Positions 16,803 to 25,439 of a stretch of 64,000 bases of DNA are shown here, in pieces. How positions within the stretch are numbered: the first letter of the stretch is position 1; the number at the start of each line of letters is the position of its first letter. The notes beneath the pieces are model-generated. The model was not told the DNA's origin. It made no database searches and saw only the letters and a list, made by a program, of their open reading frames with translations. The position numbers and the translations under genes are program-made. The stretch comes from Rhodospirillales bacterium (GTDB taxonomy: Bacteria > Pseudomonadota > Alphaproteobacteria > ATCC43930 > CGMCC-115725): contig JAQGIC010000008.1 of NCBI GenBank assembly GCA_028288725.1, forward strand, positions 1 through 64,000, given 5' to 3'.

Positions 16803-17894
16803 TTACTTCGTCTGGTAAGGATACTGCGCCGCCTTGATGAATTGGCCGTAGAACCGGTCGAGATCGACGGCCTGGACGATCGTGACCTTCTGCTCACCCT
16901 GATGCGGCGTGATCGCATCCGGCCAGACATGGACTTGGCCGTAGTGCATGCCATGCTCCAGATCGACATCCATATTGGCCTCGATCGACCGGGTAATCAG
17001 GCTGCGGTCGATCGCGACCGCAGCCGTCATCTCGTCCCAGAGCGGCAGGTTGACCGCGTATTTCGCCAGGAACTCGGTCACCGGTGTCTTGACCGATGCC
17101 ATGCGGGCGATCAATTCCGGCGTCATCATGGTCTGGTTGGTCACGTCGCCCAGCACCGTGATCCTGGCCCAGGGCGCGGTCAGCACGATATGGGCGGCCT
17201 CCGGGTCGAACAGGATATTGAAGTCGGAATTGATGTCGGCGTCGCCGGAGACCTGCAGGATATTGGCACCGAGGAAAGCGCCCATGAACACCAGTTCCTT
17301 GGCCAGGCCGGCGAACTGCGGATCGAGCCGGATCGCCAGTGCCAGGTTGGTCAGCGGTCCGCTCGCCAGGATCGTCACCTGATGCGGATATTTATGGACC
17401 TGCTGGATCATGAAGTCGGCGGCCGTGCCGGGCGCGGGCTTGGTCGTGGGATTGCCCGACGGATTGTCCGGCACCAGGTAGGGATCGTCGGGATGGAAAT
17501 TCTCCCCCGGCTTCGGGTCGTTCCAGGCGCCCTTCCACGGCAGCTTGCCATAGGCCTGCTCCCAGGCGCGCATCCGCGCCACTGAATTGATCAGCGGAAA
17601 CACCGCGCCGTTGACGACCGGAATGTCGGTCCGGCGGGCGATTTCCAGGAAGCGCAGCAGGTGGGCGGTTTCCTCGTCGCGCCAGCCGTCGCCGCTGACC
17701 ACGGTGAAGCCCAGCACCTTGACCGAGGGATTGGCCAATAACATGACGACCGGCTGGATATCCGGGCCGCCGGGGCCGACGAAGTCATTGTCGTGGATCA
17801 CCAGCATCGGCGCGACCTCGGCCCGGGCCGGGGCCGCGACGACGCACAGGCCGGCCAGAGCCGCGAGGAGGAGGCCTTTGGGAGACGAGCGCAT
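16803..17894 (-). CDS. periplasmic inosine/uridine-preferring nucleoside hydrolase
   Basis: The 363 aa protein should cleave ribonucleosides to base plus ribose outside the cytoplasm. The start chosen (MRSSPKG) gives a clear signal peptide cut after APARA; the track start at 17948 adds a spurious N-terminus. The mature protein begins with the metal-binding region VIHDNDFVGPGGPD, a variant of the usual DxDxxxDD cluster. It retains TILASGPLTNLALA, FMGA and the late WDEMTAAVAID segment with a conserved acidic residue. It sits downstream of a TonB receptor and a cupin lipoprotein. That fits a system that imports nucleosides into the periplasm and splits them there. Confidence 0.88.
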   Translation of the reverse strand: MRSSPKGLLLAALAGLCVVAAPARAEVAPMLVIHDNDFVGPGGPDIQPVVMLLANPSVKVLGFTVVSGDGWRDEETAHLLRFLEIARRTDIPVVNGAVFPLINSVARMRAWEQAYGKLPWKGAWNDPKPGENFHPDDPYLVPDNPSGNPTTKPAPGTAADFMIQQVHKYPHQVTILASGPLTNLALAIRLDPQFAGLAKELVFMGAFLGANILQVSGDADINSDFNILFDPEAAHIVLTAPWARITVLGDVTNQTMMTPELIARMASVKTPVTEFLAKYAVNLPLWDEMTAAVAIDRSLITRSIEANMDVDLEHGMHYGQVHVWPDAITPHQGEQKVTIVQAVDLDRFYGQFIKAAQYPYQTK

Positions 17895-17944
17895 GGAGCG
17901 AAATTCTTTTCGTGAGCGTGGGAAAAGTCGGGAAGCAGGCATGA

Positions 17945-18397
17945 TCATCCGCCCGGCCGGGCGTTCGGGTTGCCCCAGCCGGCCGGGCTCGGCACCTCGA
18001 CGTCGTCATCCTCGGTCCAGGCGGGCGCGGTGATGGCGTAGAATTCGAACGGCTCCACCCCGGTGACCCGCAGCGACCGGATCACCAGCGCCGGAACCCG
18101 GATGACCGATCCGGGTCCGACCGGAATGATGTCGGCGCCGCGCAGCACCTCGCCGTGGCCGTGGGCGACGATGAAGATTTCCTCGCCCAATTTGTCGTAG
18201 GTCGCCCGAGCGACGGTGCCGGGGGTGAACCGGAAGAGCGCGACGCTGACGCGTTCGCTATGGTCCGCCGCCGCGCGGCCGACCAGTTCCTGCAGCGAAA
18301 TTTCAGGGTGGGGTGCGGCGGCGGCACAGGCCCCGACGGCGACGAGCGCCCCGGCGGACAGCCCCGTCCGGATCCAGCCGTCGATCAAGCGATGCAT
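17945..18397 (-). CDS. cupin-domain putative lipoprotein
   Basis: This 150 aa protein starts MHRLIDGW and has an N-terminal hydrophobic segment ending in VGAC, a possible lipobox. Residues 50-125 form a single cupin-like barrel (VALFRFTPGT, EEIFIVAHGHGEV, GSVIRVPALV). The classical metal-binding histidines are only partly present, so it may bind a ligand without catalysis. The track ORF starts upstream inside the TonB gene and is not used. It lies between a TonB receptor (83 bases) and the nucleoside hydrolase (50 bases), likely in one transcript. The function is unknown. Confidence 0.7.
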   Translation of the reverse strand: MHRLIDGWIRTGLSAGALVAVGACAAAAPHPEISLQELVGRAAADHSERVSVALFRFTPGTVARATYDKLGEEIFIVAHGHGEVLRGADIIPVGPGSVIRVPALVIRSLRVTGVEPFEFYAITAPAWTEDDDVEVPSPAGWGNPNARPGG

Positions 18398-18480
18398 GAT
18401 GGTTGGTCTCGGCTTCGACGGGTTCGAAAGGAGAAAGGGGCCGGGCGCCTGCCCGCCCCCCTGGTCTTCGTCGCTAAGAT

Positions 18481-20760
18481 CTAGAACTTGTACCGGAGCT
18501 CGAACCCGTAGGTGCGGGGATCGTTGACGAAACCGGTCAGGTTGTCGAAATCGATGGCGCCCGTCACCTTCACCTCGTCGAGGATGTTGTGGACATAGGC
18601 CGCGACTTCGAACCCGCGGGCATGGTCGATGTAGCCTACGCGCAAGCCACCCAGCAACAGGGCCTGGCCTTTGAATTCCTTCGCCTGATAGAGGAAGAAA
18701 TTCTCCGTGCCGCGATAGGACCAATCGGTCAGGCCATAGATCTCGTTGTCCTTGTTCAACGGGATGCTATAGCGCGCGGAGCCGCTCACCACCCAGCGGG
18801 GCGCGTTCGGCAGCGGATTGCCGTTGATCTTGACGTTCCCGGTCACGGGATCGATCGGGTTGGTGATGGTACAGGCGCCGCACTGGCTGACCTCCAGGCC
18901 GGAATCCTGGATCTGGGTGAAGTTGTAGCTGCCGCTGGCCGTCAACAGCAGAGCATCGATCGGCTTGTATTCGAATGCCGCCTCGAAGCCCTCGCCGATC
19001 GCGGTCTTGGCATTGATCAGATTGGTGCCCTGGGACGAACCGCCGACCGCGGCCAGCTGCAGGTTGTCGGTGTTCCAGGCATAGGCGGTCAGGTTGAGGT
19101 TGGCGCGATGATCCAGCAGGCTCGACTTGAGACCGATCTCGTAGGAGGTCGTGGTCTCCGCCTTGGCGACCGAAAGCGGCGCGGGTCCGGAAAAGCCGTC
19201 GAATTCCACGTTGCGGCCATCGAGCGCCGGCGCCAGATAGCCCGTGGCGACGCGGCCGTAGACGTTCATGTCGGGTGTCAGCGCGTAAGTCGCGCTCAGG
19301 TCGAACGTCGTGGAGGAATCATTGATGTGCAGCGTCGGAACCAACGGGTTAAAGCAGCCGACGAAGCAGCCGACGTTATAATCTTTGGAGTCCGTGCTGA
19401 AGCGCACGCCGGCACCGAGGGTCAGGTTCGACGTCAGCTTATAGGTCGCGGAATCGAATATGCCGAAGGACTCCGTGCCCTGCGTCTGATTCATCGAAAC
19501 CGCGGTCGAGCCGTCCGTGTTGTAGGAGTATGAATTGAGCCGCAGATATTCGTGAAAATAGAAGAAACCGCCTTGGTTGAAAAAGCGGCCGTCGCCATTG
19601 GTCGACAGCCGCAGTTCCTGGGTGATCTGATCGAGGCCGGGCACCGAGTCGCTGGTCTCATCGCTGAAGAAATTCGGGCCGGGGGTCAAAAAGGGCGAGC
19701 CGGCGGGCGCGGAGAAATTGCCGCCGTCGATGTCGCCGCGGCTGCGGATGCTGCCGTGTTCGTAGGCGCTGACCGAGGTCAGCGTGACCGGACCGAAGTT
19801 ATTGTTGACGGTGAGATGCGTGCCCCAGGTTCCGAGATTCTGGTAATTGTCGCCATCGAGATTGACCTGATCGACCTTGAAGCCCGGCACCAGGTTGTTG
19901 GTACCCTTCTGGATGATGTTGGCCCGGAACACGCGCGCGGTGCCGTCGAGCGAACGGCCGTCGACTTCGAGCAGGGCATCCAGCGTATCGCTCGGCTTGA
20001 ACAGCAGCTGCAGGCGGGCGGCCGTATCGGTATAGCCTTCCAAATTCTTGTTGTAGGCCGTGGTCGGATTGATGTTGTGGACCCAGTCGTCCCGGCGCTC
20101 TTCCAGGATCGAAACTCGGAAATCCAGCTTGTTCGGCACGATGGCGCCGCCGACGGCCGCGGTGAAATCGACCGTGTTATAATTGCCGTAGCTGAGATCG
20201 GCGAAGCCGCTGTATTCGTCGTTCGGCTTGACCGAATCGACCTTGACCACGCCGGCCGGGGTATTGCGGCCGAACAGCGTGCCCTGCGGGCCGCGTAGCA
20301 CTTCGACGTCCTGCACGTCGAACACGGGGAAGGCCTTGAGGATCGGATTTTCCACGACCACGTCGTCGTAGACGACCGAGACGGGCTGCTGGGCATTGTA
20401 GGTGAAGTCGGGATTGCCGAGACCCCGGATATAGAAGCGCGGATAGGTTCGGCCGAACGAGGATTCGATGTTCAGGCTGGGCACGCGCGCCGCCAGGAAG
20501 CGGATGTCGTCGCCGCTCGAGCTCAGCGCATCCAGCGTCTGGCCGCTGAGCGACGTCACCGCCAGCGGCACGTCTTTTTCATATTCCGGCTTATGTTCCG
20601 CCGTGACGACGATCTGTTCGAGCGCCCCACTGGACGCCGCCGCGTCCTGCGCCAGCGCCGGTTGCGCCATTCCCGCCGTCAAGGCCATCGTCGAGACGCC
20701 GCAGGTGCTCAACAATGTCGCCCATCGGCCCGTTGCCGGACCGTGCCTGAAACCCCTCAT
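18481..20760 (-). CDS. TonB-dependent outer membrane receptor 1 (candidate nucleoside/purine receptor)
   Basis: The 759 aa protein has a signal peptide ending ALAQ, a TonB box-like EQIVVTAEHK, and a plug domain (FYIRGLGNPDF, VEVLRGPQGTLFGRN). A 22-strand-type barrel follows, ending in the aromatic residue of ELRYKF. The ATG is preceded by GGGGGA. The substrate cannot be read from sequence. The next genes in the same direction are a cupin lipoprotein and a periplasmic nucleoside hydrolase, so I infer nucleosides or purines. Transcription probably starts at a sigma-54 promoter about 160 bases upstream that shares its architecture with TonB receptor 2 and the nucleoside ABC importer. Confidence 0.93.
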   Translation of the reverse strand: MRGFRHGPATGRWATLLSTCGVSTMALTAGMAQPALAQDAAASSGALEQIVVTAEHKPEYEKDVPLAVTSLSGQTLDALSSSGDDIRFLAARVPSLNIESSFGRTYPRFYIRGLGNPDFTYNAQQPVSVVYDDVVVENPILKAFPVFDVQDVEVLRGPQGTLFGRNTPAGVVKVDSVKPNDEYSGFADLSYGNYNTVDFTAAVGGAIVPNKLDFRVSILEERRDDWVHNINPTTAYNKNLEGYTDTAARLQLLFKPSDTLDALLEVDGRSLDGTARVFRANIIQKGTNNLVPGFKVDQVNLDGDNYQNLGTWGTHLTVNNNFGPVTLTSVSAYEHGSIRSRGDIDGGNFSAPAGSPFLTPGPNFFSDETSDSVPGLDQITQELRLSTNGDGRFFNQGGFFYFHEYLRLNSYSYNTDGSTAVSMNQTQGTESFGIFDSATYKLTSNLTLGAGVRFSTDSKDYNVGCFVGCFNPLVPTLHINDSSTTFDLSATYALTPDMNVYGRVATGYLAPALDGRNVEFDGFSGPAPLSVAKAETTTSYEIGLKSSLLDHRANLNLTAYAWNTDNLQLAAVGGSSQGTNLINAKTAIGEGFEAAFEYKPIDALLLTASGSYNFTQIQDSGLEVSQCGACTITNPIDPVTGNVKINGNPLPNAPRWVVSGSARYSIPLNKDNEIYGLTDWSYRGTENFFLYQAKEFKGQALLLGGLRVGYIDHARGFEVAAYVHNILDEVKVTGAIDFDNLTGFVNDPRTYGFELRYKF

Positions 20761-20804
20761 CCTCAATCCCCCGAATTAGCTTGCTAGACAGGCAGCGCCG
20801 GCTC

Positions 20805-20858
20805 CGTCGATCTCTTTGGATCGAACGGGACCGGTGCCGCGTAGAATTCAGAAAACCC
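20805..20858 (-). promoter_or_regulatory. conserved 5' leader element of TonB receptor 1
   Basis: In the predicted untranslated leader, a block of about 50 bases reads TTTCTGAATTC...GGTCCCG...CGATCCAAAGAGATCG on the minus strand. It can form a short CGATC-loop-GATCG hairpin. Nearly the same order of motifs occurs in the leader of TonB receptor 2 (23856-23910), although the flanking leader sequence differs. It may be a shared RNA regulatory element or binding site. It matches no riboswitch class I recognise. Confidence 0.5.
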
Positions 20859-20930
20859 CCAACAGGACGCCTCGTGCATTTCGCGACTTACTATTCGCGA
20901 CGCTCGATCGACAAACCTTCACAAATCGGT

Positions 20931-20946
20931 AGCAGGAACCATGCCA
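20931..20946 (-). promoter_or_regulatory. sigma-54 (RpoN) promoter of TonB receptor 1
   Basis: The minus strand reads TGGCATGGTTCCTGCT, with GG and GC separated by exactly ten bases as required for a -24/-12 element. It matches 14 of 16 positions of TGGCACGRNNNTTGCW. A 33-base stretch spanning it (20918-20950) is identical except for one base to the corresponding site of TonB receptor 2. Transcription would start near 20920, about 160 bases before the ATG. Confidence 0.72.
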
Positions 20947-21151
20947 GCGGGCGACCCAAAAGGCCCGGCATCCGCATCGTGCGGATCGCCTGTATCCGCG
21001 AGATCACAGTCCCGCGACCGACCCGCTCGAAAACCGGTCAACCGTTTGAAAACGCGACCTGTTCGAAGGCTTCGCGCGTGCGCATATCGGCAACGGTCTC
21101 GGATAATTTCTACATGGATTCGAAGCGTGGCGGCCCGACGGCCAAATCGAC

Positions 21152-21205
21152 GGCAGGCTGCATCCCGATCTGCCCGAATTCTATCTGTTGCTGGAACGGC
21201 AACAG
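21152..21205. promoter_or_regulatory. paired upstream activator sites, TonB receptor 1
   Basis: Two sites with centres about 32 bp apart: the inverted repeat CTGTTGC-N7-GCAACAG (21185-21205), and GGCAG-N13-CTGCC (21152-21174). The same pair in the same order lies upstream of TonB receptor 2 and of the nucleoside ABC importer. The centre of the first site is about 262 bp from the -12 GC of the sigma-54 promoter. I infer enhancer sites for an NtrC-family activator not encoded in this window. Confidence 0.6.
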
Positions 21206-21229
21206 GGCGGGTCGATTTCCCGCCCTGTT
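21201..21229. terminator. strong hairpin after TonB receptor 2
   Basis: AACAGGGCGGG and CCCGCCCTGTT form a perfect 11-bp stem around a 7-base loop, about 59 bases past the TonB receptor 2 stop. There is no clear T-run on either strand, so it may stabilise the 3' end or act as an atypical terminator. It touches the palindromic activator site of TonB receptor 1 by five bases. Confidence 0.55.
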
Positions 21230-21287
21230 GATCCGTGTGGGTCCTCACCCTGCTCCGCATCGGCGGGTGAGTGAGGGCCTCAGCCTC

Positions 21288-23735
21288 TTAGAACTTGACC
21301 TTCATGGTGAAATTGACGCTCGCCGGCGGGAGGACGGTGAGGAAGTCATTGCCGTAGAAGGGGTTGTCGTTCACCAGATTGCGCTGATTGGTGATGTTGT
21401 TGCCCGCCAGCTTGAATTCGTACCGGCCGACATCCCAATAGACCGCGGCGTTGAGCGTGTACTGCCACGGGATTTCCGGCGAAACGTAGTGACCGCCGTT
21501 GGCGACGAGGTAGGCCGGCACAAAGCCGGGGAAGCCGGCCTGCGTGGCGGCCACGTCGATCGTACCCGAGGTTGTGGTCGGGATCGGACCGGTGACCTGC
21601 ATGCTGGTCTGGATGCCCACGCCATTGTCGAAGCGATAATTGCCGAGGAAGTTGAACACGTGCTCCGGAATGCCCGGATCCTTGAACTGCTGGTTCGGGG
21701 CCCACACGATCGACGCGGCGGCGCCATCGACATTCATCCCCGCCTGGGCCGGGAAGTTGTAGAAGCCCGCCGGGGTCTCGAGGATGGTCCGGGCGAAGGA
21801 GTAGCTGGCGGTCAGGAAGAGATGCGGCTGCGGCTGATAGTTGAGCTCCGCTTCGACGCCCCGAATATGCGCGAAGGAGGAGCTGGCGCCGCCGGGCCCG
21901 GTCGGAACCGACCGGGATTGGCTGAAGGCGGCCGTCGACAGGAACAGCGTGTTTTCGATCAGCGAGAATTTCAGGCCGCCCTCATAGAGCCGCGTGGTCT
22001 GCTGCAGCTGCGACTTGTCGGCGGTCCCGAAGGTGGCAATGCCGCCGTCATTGGTCGTGGAGTTCGTGTACTGGGCATAATTATAGGTGAAGTAGGCCGT
22101 GCCCCAGGGTGCGAACTGATAGACCGGGCTGATATTGCCGTTGCCGAGGGCGTACCAAGCGGAGGTGTGATGGTCCGGGATGCCGTTCAGGACGGCACCG
22201 CCGAGCGGGTCGCGCTCGTCGAGCTGCACGACGTCGCCGCGCAGGCCGTACAACAGGCTCACTTCCGGCGTGAACTGGATGCGGTGCTCCAGGAACAAGC
22301 CGAAGTCGTAGGTGTCGGAGTCGACCGTGTTGTTGGGCAAGGCCGCGTTGCGGCCGGCGGCGCCATACACGAGGCGGCCGAAGGCGTCCGTATATTTCAC
22401 GGTGCCGAACTCGAGACCGCCGCCCTGCAAGGCGGCCGGGAATACGAAGGTGCTGGGCGCGCCGCTCAGGTCGAAGATGCTGATCGGCTCGTTGACGAAG
22501 TTCTGGATGTTCTGGACATGGGCGTTGCGGAACGTGACGCCGGCGTCGATCTGGCTGTTCGGCTTGAAGCTGTCGCTGAACGGCGTTGAGAATTTATATT
22601 GGAAGTCGGTCTTATTCTCGATCGTGTAGCTGCCCTTGGTCGAATCCGAGAAATAGTCCTGAGTCTGGTTGTCACGATTCATCAGGTTGAAGAACGTGTT
22701 GTTGCTGACGCTCGTCGCGTCGTTGAACTGATAATTCTGCTGGACCTGGACATTGAAGCGTAGCGAGTGCGCCTGGGTGTCCGGCGGCTCGTCGATATTG
22801 ACCTGGCGACCGAGCTTGACCGGATTGCCGAGTACGAACTGAGTGCCGAAGCCCGCGACGGCCACCGGCGCCGGACTGCCGGTGAGATACTCGCCGTTGT
22901 TGATAAGCTGCTGGTTGACGCGGTTGATGCCGTCGTTTTCCTTGTAGTCCGCGTACGCGATCTCGCTGTTGACGTTGATCGTGTACTTGTCGTTCACGTT
23001 GATCGTTGCGGCGCCATAGACGGCCTGCTCGCGGAAATACATGCCGGTGTAATAGCTGCCGCTATCCTCGCCGGTATAGCTGAAGCGATAGGCGACCCTG
23101 TCGTTGACCGGCCCGCCGAAATCCAGGCTCCAGCGGCGCTTGTCGTTGCTGTCGAACTCCGCCGTCGCCGCGCCCTTGAACTCGTCGAAATAGGGCTGCT
23201 TCGTCGAGATATTGATCGAACCGCCGACGCCGGCGCCGGGACCGGCCTGGACGCTGGCCGGCCCTTTGATGATGTCCATCGTGTCGATGCTGTTGTAGCT
23301 CAAGGGCGCGCCATAGCCGTTCAGCGTGAAGCTGTCGCGCATGCCATTGAAGAAGACGTCGGCGAACTGGCCGCGGATGCGCGGAATGTTCGGCGTGCCG
23401 AATGACGCGTCGGTGTAGGCGCTCGAGGTCAGATAGGAGAGTTCCCTCGGATCCTGGATATTGAGCGCGTCGAGCTGGGCGTGGGTCAGCACCGTGTTGT
23501 TGCGCGGCGTCTCCATCACGTTGAGATCGAGGCCATAGGCCGTGCTCGAACTGAGCGAGGTCGGCAGAACGCTCAAATCCTTCGAAACACCAACGACGGT
23601 GATCTGCTCGGCGCCGCCTTGTTGCGTCGCGCCGGCCGGAGGTGTCGTCCCCGTGACGGCCTGTGCCGAGGCTTGTTCGATCGACGCGGCGCCGGTCAGC
23701 ACCGTCATCATCATCAGATTGATTTTATATCCCAT
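21288..23735 (-). CDS. TonB-dependent outer membrane receptor 2
   Basis: An 815 aa receptor with a signal peptide (cut near ASAQ), a TonB box-like EQITVVGVSK and a plug domain (RGQFADVFFNGMRD, DIIKGPASVQAGPG, GGSINISTKQP). A large barrel ends in TMKVKF with the terminal aromatic residue. The plug resembles the siderophore-receptor subgroup, so an iron chelate is the conventional guess. However, its promoter region is a sibling of those of TonB receptor 1 and the nucleoside importer, and it lies between the nucleoside hydrolase cluster and the xanthine dehydrogenase operon. I therefore favour a purine-related ligand. No cobalamin riboswitch precedes it. Confidence 0.92.
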   Translation of the reverse strand: MGYKINLMMMTVLTGAASIEQASAQAVTGTTPPAGATQQGGAEQITVVGVSKDLSVLPTSLSSSTAYGLDLNVMETPRNNTVLTHAQLDALNIQDPRELSYLTSSAYTDASFGTPNIPRIRGQFADVFFNGMRDSFTLNGYGAPLSYNSIDTMDIIKGPASVQAGPGAGVGGSINISTKQPYFDEFKGAATAEFDSNDKRRWSLDFGGPVNDRVAYRFSYTGEDSGSYYTGMYFREQAVYGAATINVNDKYTINVNSEIAYADYKENDGINRVNQQLINNGEYLTGSPAPVAVAGFGTQFVLGNPVKLGRQVNIDEPPDTQAHSLRFNVQVQQNYQFNDATSVSNNTFFNLMNRDNQTQDYFSDSTKGSYTIENKTDFQYKFSTPFSDSFKPNSQIDAGVTFRNAHVQNIQNFVNEPISIFDLSGAPSTFVFPAALQGGGLEFGTVKYTDAFGRLVYGAAGRNAALPNNTVDSDTYDFGLFLEHRIQFTPEVSLLYGLRGDVVQLDERDPLGGAVLNGIPDHHTSAWYALGNGNISPVYQFAPWGTAYFTYNYAQYTNSTTNDGGIATFGTADKSQLQQTTRLYEGGLKFSLIENTLFLSTAAFSQSRSVPTGPGGASSSFAHIRGVEAELNYQPQPHLFLTASYSFARTILETPAGFYNFPAQAGMNVDGAAASIVWAPNQQFKDPGIPEHVFNFLGNYRFDNGVGIQTSMQVTGPIPTTTSGTIDVAATQAGFPGFVPAYLVANGGHYVSPEIPWQYTLNAAVYWDVGRYEFKLAGNNITNQRNLVNDNPFYGNDFLTVLPPASVNFTMKVKF

Positions 23736-23855
23736 GTATCGCCCCCAGTTTCATTAATGTAAGCCCCCGCCGCGCCCCTCTTTTTGTGCAAGCATTTGCG
23801 GCAGTACTGTTCGCCCGGCCGCCAGACGTAAATCCTGTGAAAGTTTCACCGAAAT

Positions 23856-23910
23856 CTTCGATCTCTTCGGATCGCAGGGAACCAGCCCGAGCGGAATTCG
23901 AAGAAATCCC
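23856..23910 (-). promoter_or_regulatory. conserved 5' leader element of TonB receptor 2
   Basis: The minus strand carries GGATTTCTTCGAATTCC...GGTTCCC...CGATCCGAAGAGATCG, aligning base by base over about 50 positions with the leader element of TonB receptor 1. The 3' part can fold as CGATC-loop-GATCG. It lies in a predicted leader of about 260 bases, between the sigma-54 start and the ATG. The rest of that leader shows no gene and no recognised riboswitch. Confidence 0.5.
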
Positions 23911-24007
23911 ATTCAGCCCATTCTGAACTTTTATTTTTTGCGGCTGACGCCTCGCCCGCGCCGGTCCAGATCCGAGACGGGCGAGCGGAAAACTTTCACA
24001 AATCGGT

Positions 24008-24023
24008 AGCAGGAACCGTGCCA
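24008..24023 (-). promoter_or_regulatory. sigma-54 (RpoN) promoter of TonB receptor 2
   Basis: TGGCACGGTTCCTGCT on the minus strand matches 15 of 16 positions of the -24/-12 consensus, with GG and GC ten bases apart. It is the best of the three sigma-54 sites in the window. The predicted start is near 23997. The flanks (TTCACAAATCGGTAGCAGG on the plus strand) are identical to those at TonB receptor 1. Confidence 0.78.
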
Positions 24024-24227
24024 GCGGAAGGCGCTGGAACGCGCCGATCCCTTCATGCGGAACGGCTGTAGCGGCCGGGCCACACTCGGACGCGAGACAC
24101 GCGGAAAAGGCGAGCGAACGCCCTTGGATTCAGGCCGGCCGGATGGCTATCGCGCCCGCCGATCGATACCGCCCCGTGGGCCTTTTCGAATGGGTCCGGA
24201 GCAATGCGCCGAAATGACCAAATCGAC

Positions 24228-24282
24228 GGCAGGTTGCGCCTGGATCTGCCCGAAGGCTGCCTGTTGCCGATCCGGCAACAGG
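24228..24282. promoter_or_regulatory. paired upstream activator sites, TonB receptor 2
   Basis: A perfect inverted repeat CCTGTTGCCG-ATC-CGGCAACAGG (24260-24282) is followed toward the promoter by GGCAG-N13-CTGCC (24228-24250), centre to centre 32 bp. The palindrome centre lies about 262 bp from the -12 GC. The palindrome begins 16 bases after the nifS stop and could double as a terminator. Conservation at two other promoters makes an activator site the better explanation. Confidence 0.65.
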
Positions 24283-24297
24283 GCGCGACCCAACTCT

Positions 24298-25437
24298 CTA
24301 TCCAAGCCGGGACGGAATGGCGTCGCCGATCAACTGGATGGCGCGGTCGATGTCGGCCTCGCCGGTAAACCGCCCGAGGCCGATCCGCAGCGTGCTCTGC
24401 GCCGCGGCGGCATCGAGCCCGATCGCGGTCAGCACCGAAGAGGGCAACCCGCTCGCAGCATTGCAGGCCGCACCGCTGGAAAGCGCCAGATCCGGCAGAT
24501 CCTCCATCAACGCCGTCGCGTCGATGCCGGGAAAGCGGAGGCTGAGCAGGCCCGCCACGCTGTGCGCCGGATCGCCGTTCCGGCGGATATCGGGCAGGCG
24601 TCGGCGTAGCCCCTGCCACAGACGGTCGGTCAGGGCGGCGAGCCGGACCTGTTCAGCCGTCCGCGCCGCCCCCGCAAGCGCCGCGGCCTGTCCGAAGCCG
24701 ACGCAGAGCGGCGTCGGCAGCGTGCCCGGCCGCACGCCCCGCTCCTGCCCGCCGCCCTGCAGCAGCGGCACCGGATCGCCCGCGCGCAGATAGAGCGCGC
24801 CGATCCCCGGCGGGCCATAGAGCTTGTGTGCGCTCAGGCTCATGAGATCGATCCCGAGCGCATCCACATCGAGGGCCAGGCGGTCGGCCGCCTGGGCCGC
24901 GTCGCTGTGCAACGGGATGCCGCGCGCCCGGCACAGCGCACCGATCGCACCCAGGGGCTGGATCGTGCCGATCTCGTTGTTCGCCGCCATGACCGAAACC
25001 AGGATCGTGTCAGGCCGCAGCGCGTGGGCCACACGCTCCGGATCGACCAGACCGGCCGCATCGACCGGCAGGACGGTGATATCGAACCCGTCCCGCGCCA
25101 GCGCCCGCAGCGGTTCGAGCACGGACGCATGCTCGCTCGCCACGGTGACGATATGCCGGCCCCGCGCCTGCCGGGCGCGCGCCATGCCGTGCAGGGCCAG
25201 ATTGTTGGCCTCGGTCGCCCCCGAGGTGAAGAGGATCTGGGCCGGCCGCGCCCCGATCAGGGCCGCGATCTGCGACCGGGCCTGCTCGATCGCCGCCGCG
25301 GCCGCCCGGCCCGCGGCATGCTGACGGTTATGCGGATTGCCGGCCTTGGCCGAGAAAAACGGCAGCATCGCCTCGATCACACGCGGATCGCACGGCGTGG
25401 TCGCCGGGTAATCCAGGTAGATCGCGGGCGCCGCCAT
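24298..25437 (-). CDS. NifS/IscS-type cysteine desulfurase, probably for xanthine dehydrogenase Moco sulfuration
   Basis: A 379 aa PLP enzyme. YLDYPATTPCDPRV opens the protein, ASEHASVLEP and HSDAAQAAD form the cofactor pocket, SAHKLYGPPG holds the PLP lysine, and the active-site cysteine is in SSGAACNAASG. It ends the purine operon two bases after guaD. In Rhodobacter capsulatus a NifS-type desulfurase (NifS4) works with XdhC to provide the terminal sulfur of the molybdenum cofactor. Location directly behind xdhABC suggests the same job here. No isc or suf genes are nearby. Confidence 0.9.
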   Translation of the reverse strand: MAAPAIYLDYPATTPCDPRVIEAMLPFFSAKAGNPHNRQHAAGRAAAAAIEQARSQIAALIGARPAQILFTSGATEANNLALHGMARARQARGRHIVTVASEHASVLEPLRALARDGFDITVLPVDAAGLVDPERVAHALRPDTILVSVMAANNEIGTIQPLGAIGALCRARGIPLHSDAAQAADRLALDVDALGIDLMSLSAHKLYGPPGIGALYLRAGDPVPLLQGGGQERGVRPGTLPTPLCVGFGQAAALAGAARTAEQVRLAALTDRLWQGLRRRLPDIRRNGDPAHSVAGLLSLRFPGIDATALMEDLPDLALSSGAACNAASGLPSSVLTAIGLDAAAAQSTLRIGLGRFTGEADIDRAIQLIGDAIPSRLG

Positions 25438-25439
25438 GA

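Noticed and set aside
20781-22589. 602 aa plus-strand ORF over the gap and TonB receptor 2
   Set aside because: The translation is unlike any protein; the region is explained by promoter elements and the antisense strand of the receptor.
21140-24250. Repeated block read as protein (GQIDGRL.LDLPE...RQQG) in both TonB upstream regions
   Set aside because: One frame is similar between the copies, but upstream and downstream frames do not stay open or conserved. The third copy at 39547 keeps only the DNA palindromes, so a regulatory DNA signal fits better.
24228-24282. Cobalamin riboswitch upstream of TonB receptor 2 (because of CCTGCCGTC similar to the B12 box end)
   Set aside because: The invariant CCCGCAACTGTA core and the GCCACTG arm are absent; only a few bases resemble the B12 box. 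TonB 2 is therefore not called BtuB.
24260-24282. Palindrome as a simple terminator of nifS
   Set aside because: The same palindrome occurs at 39547 between divergent genes, where nothing terminates, and always precedes a sigma-54 element.
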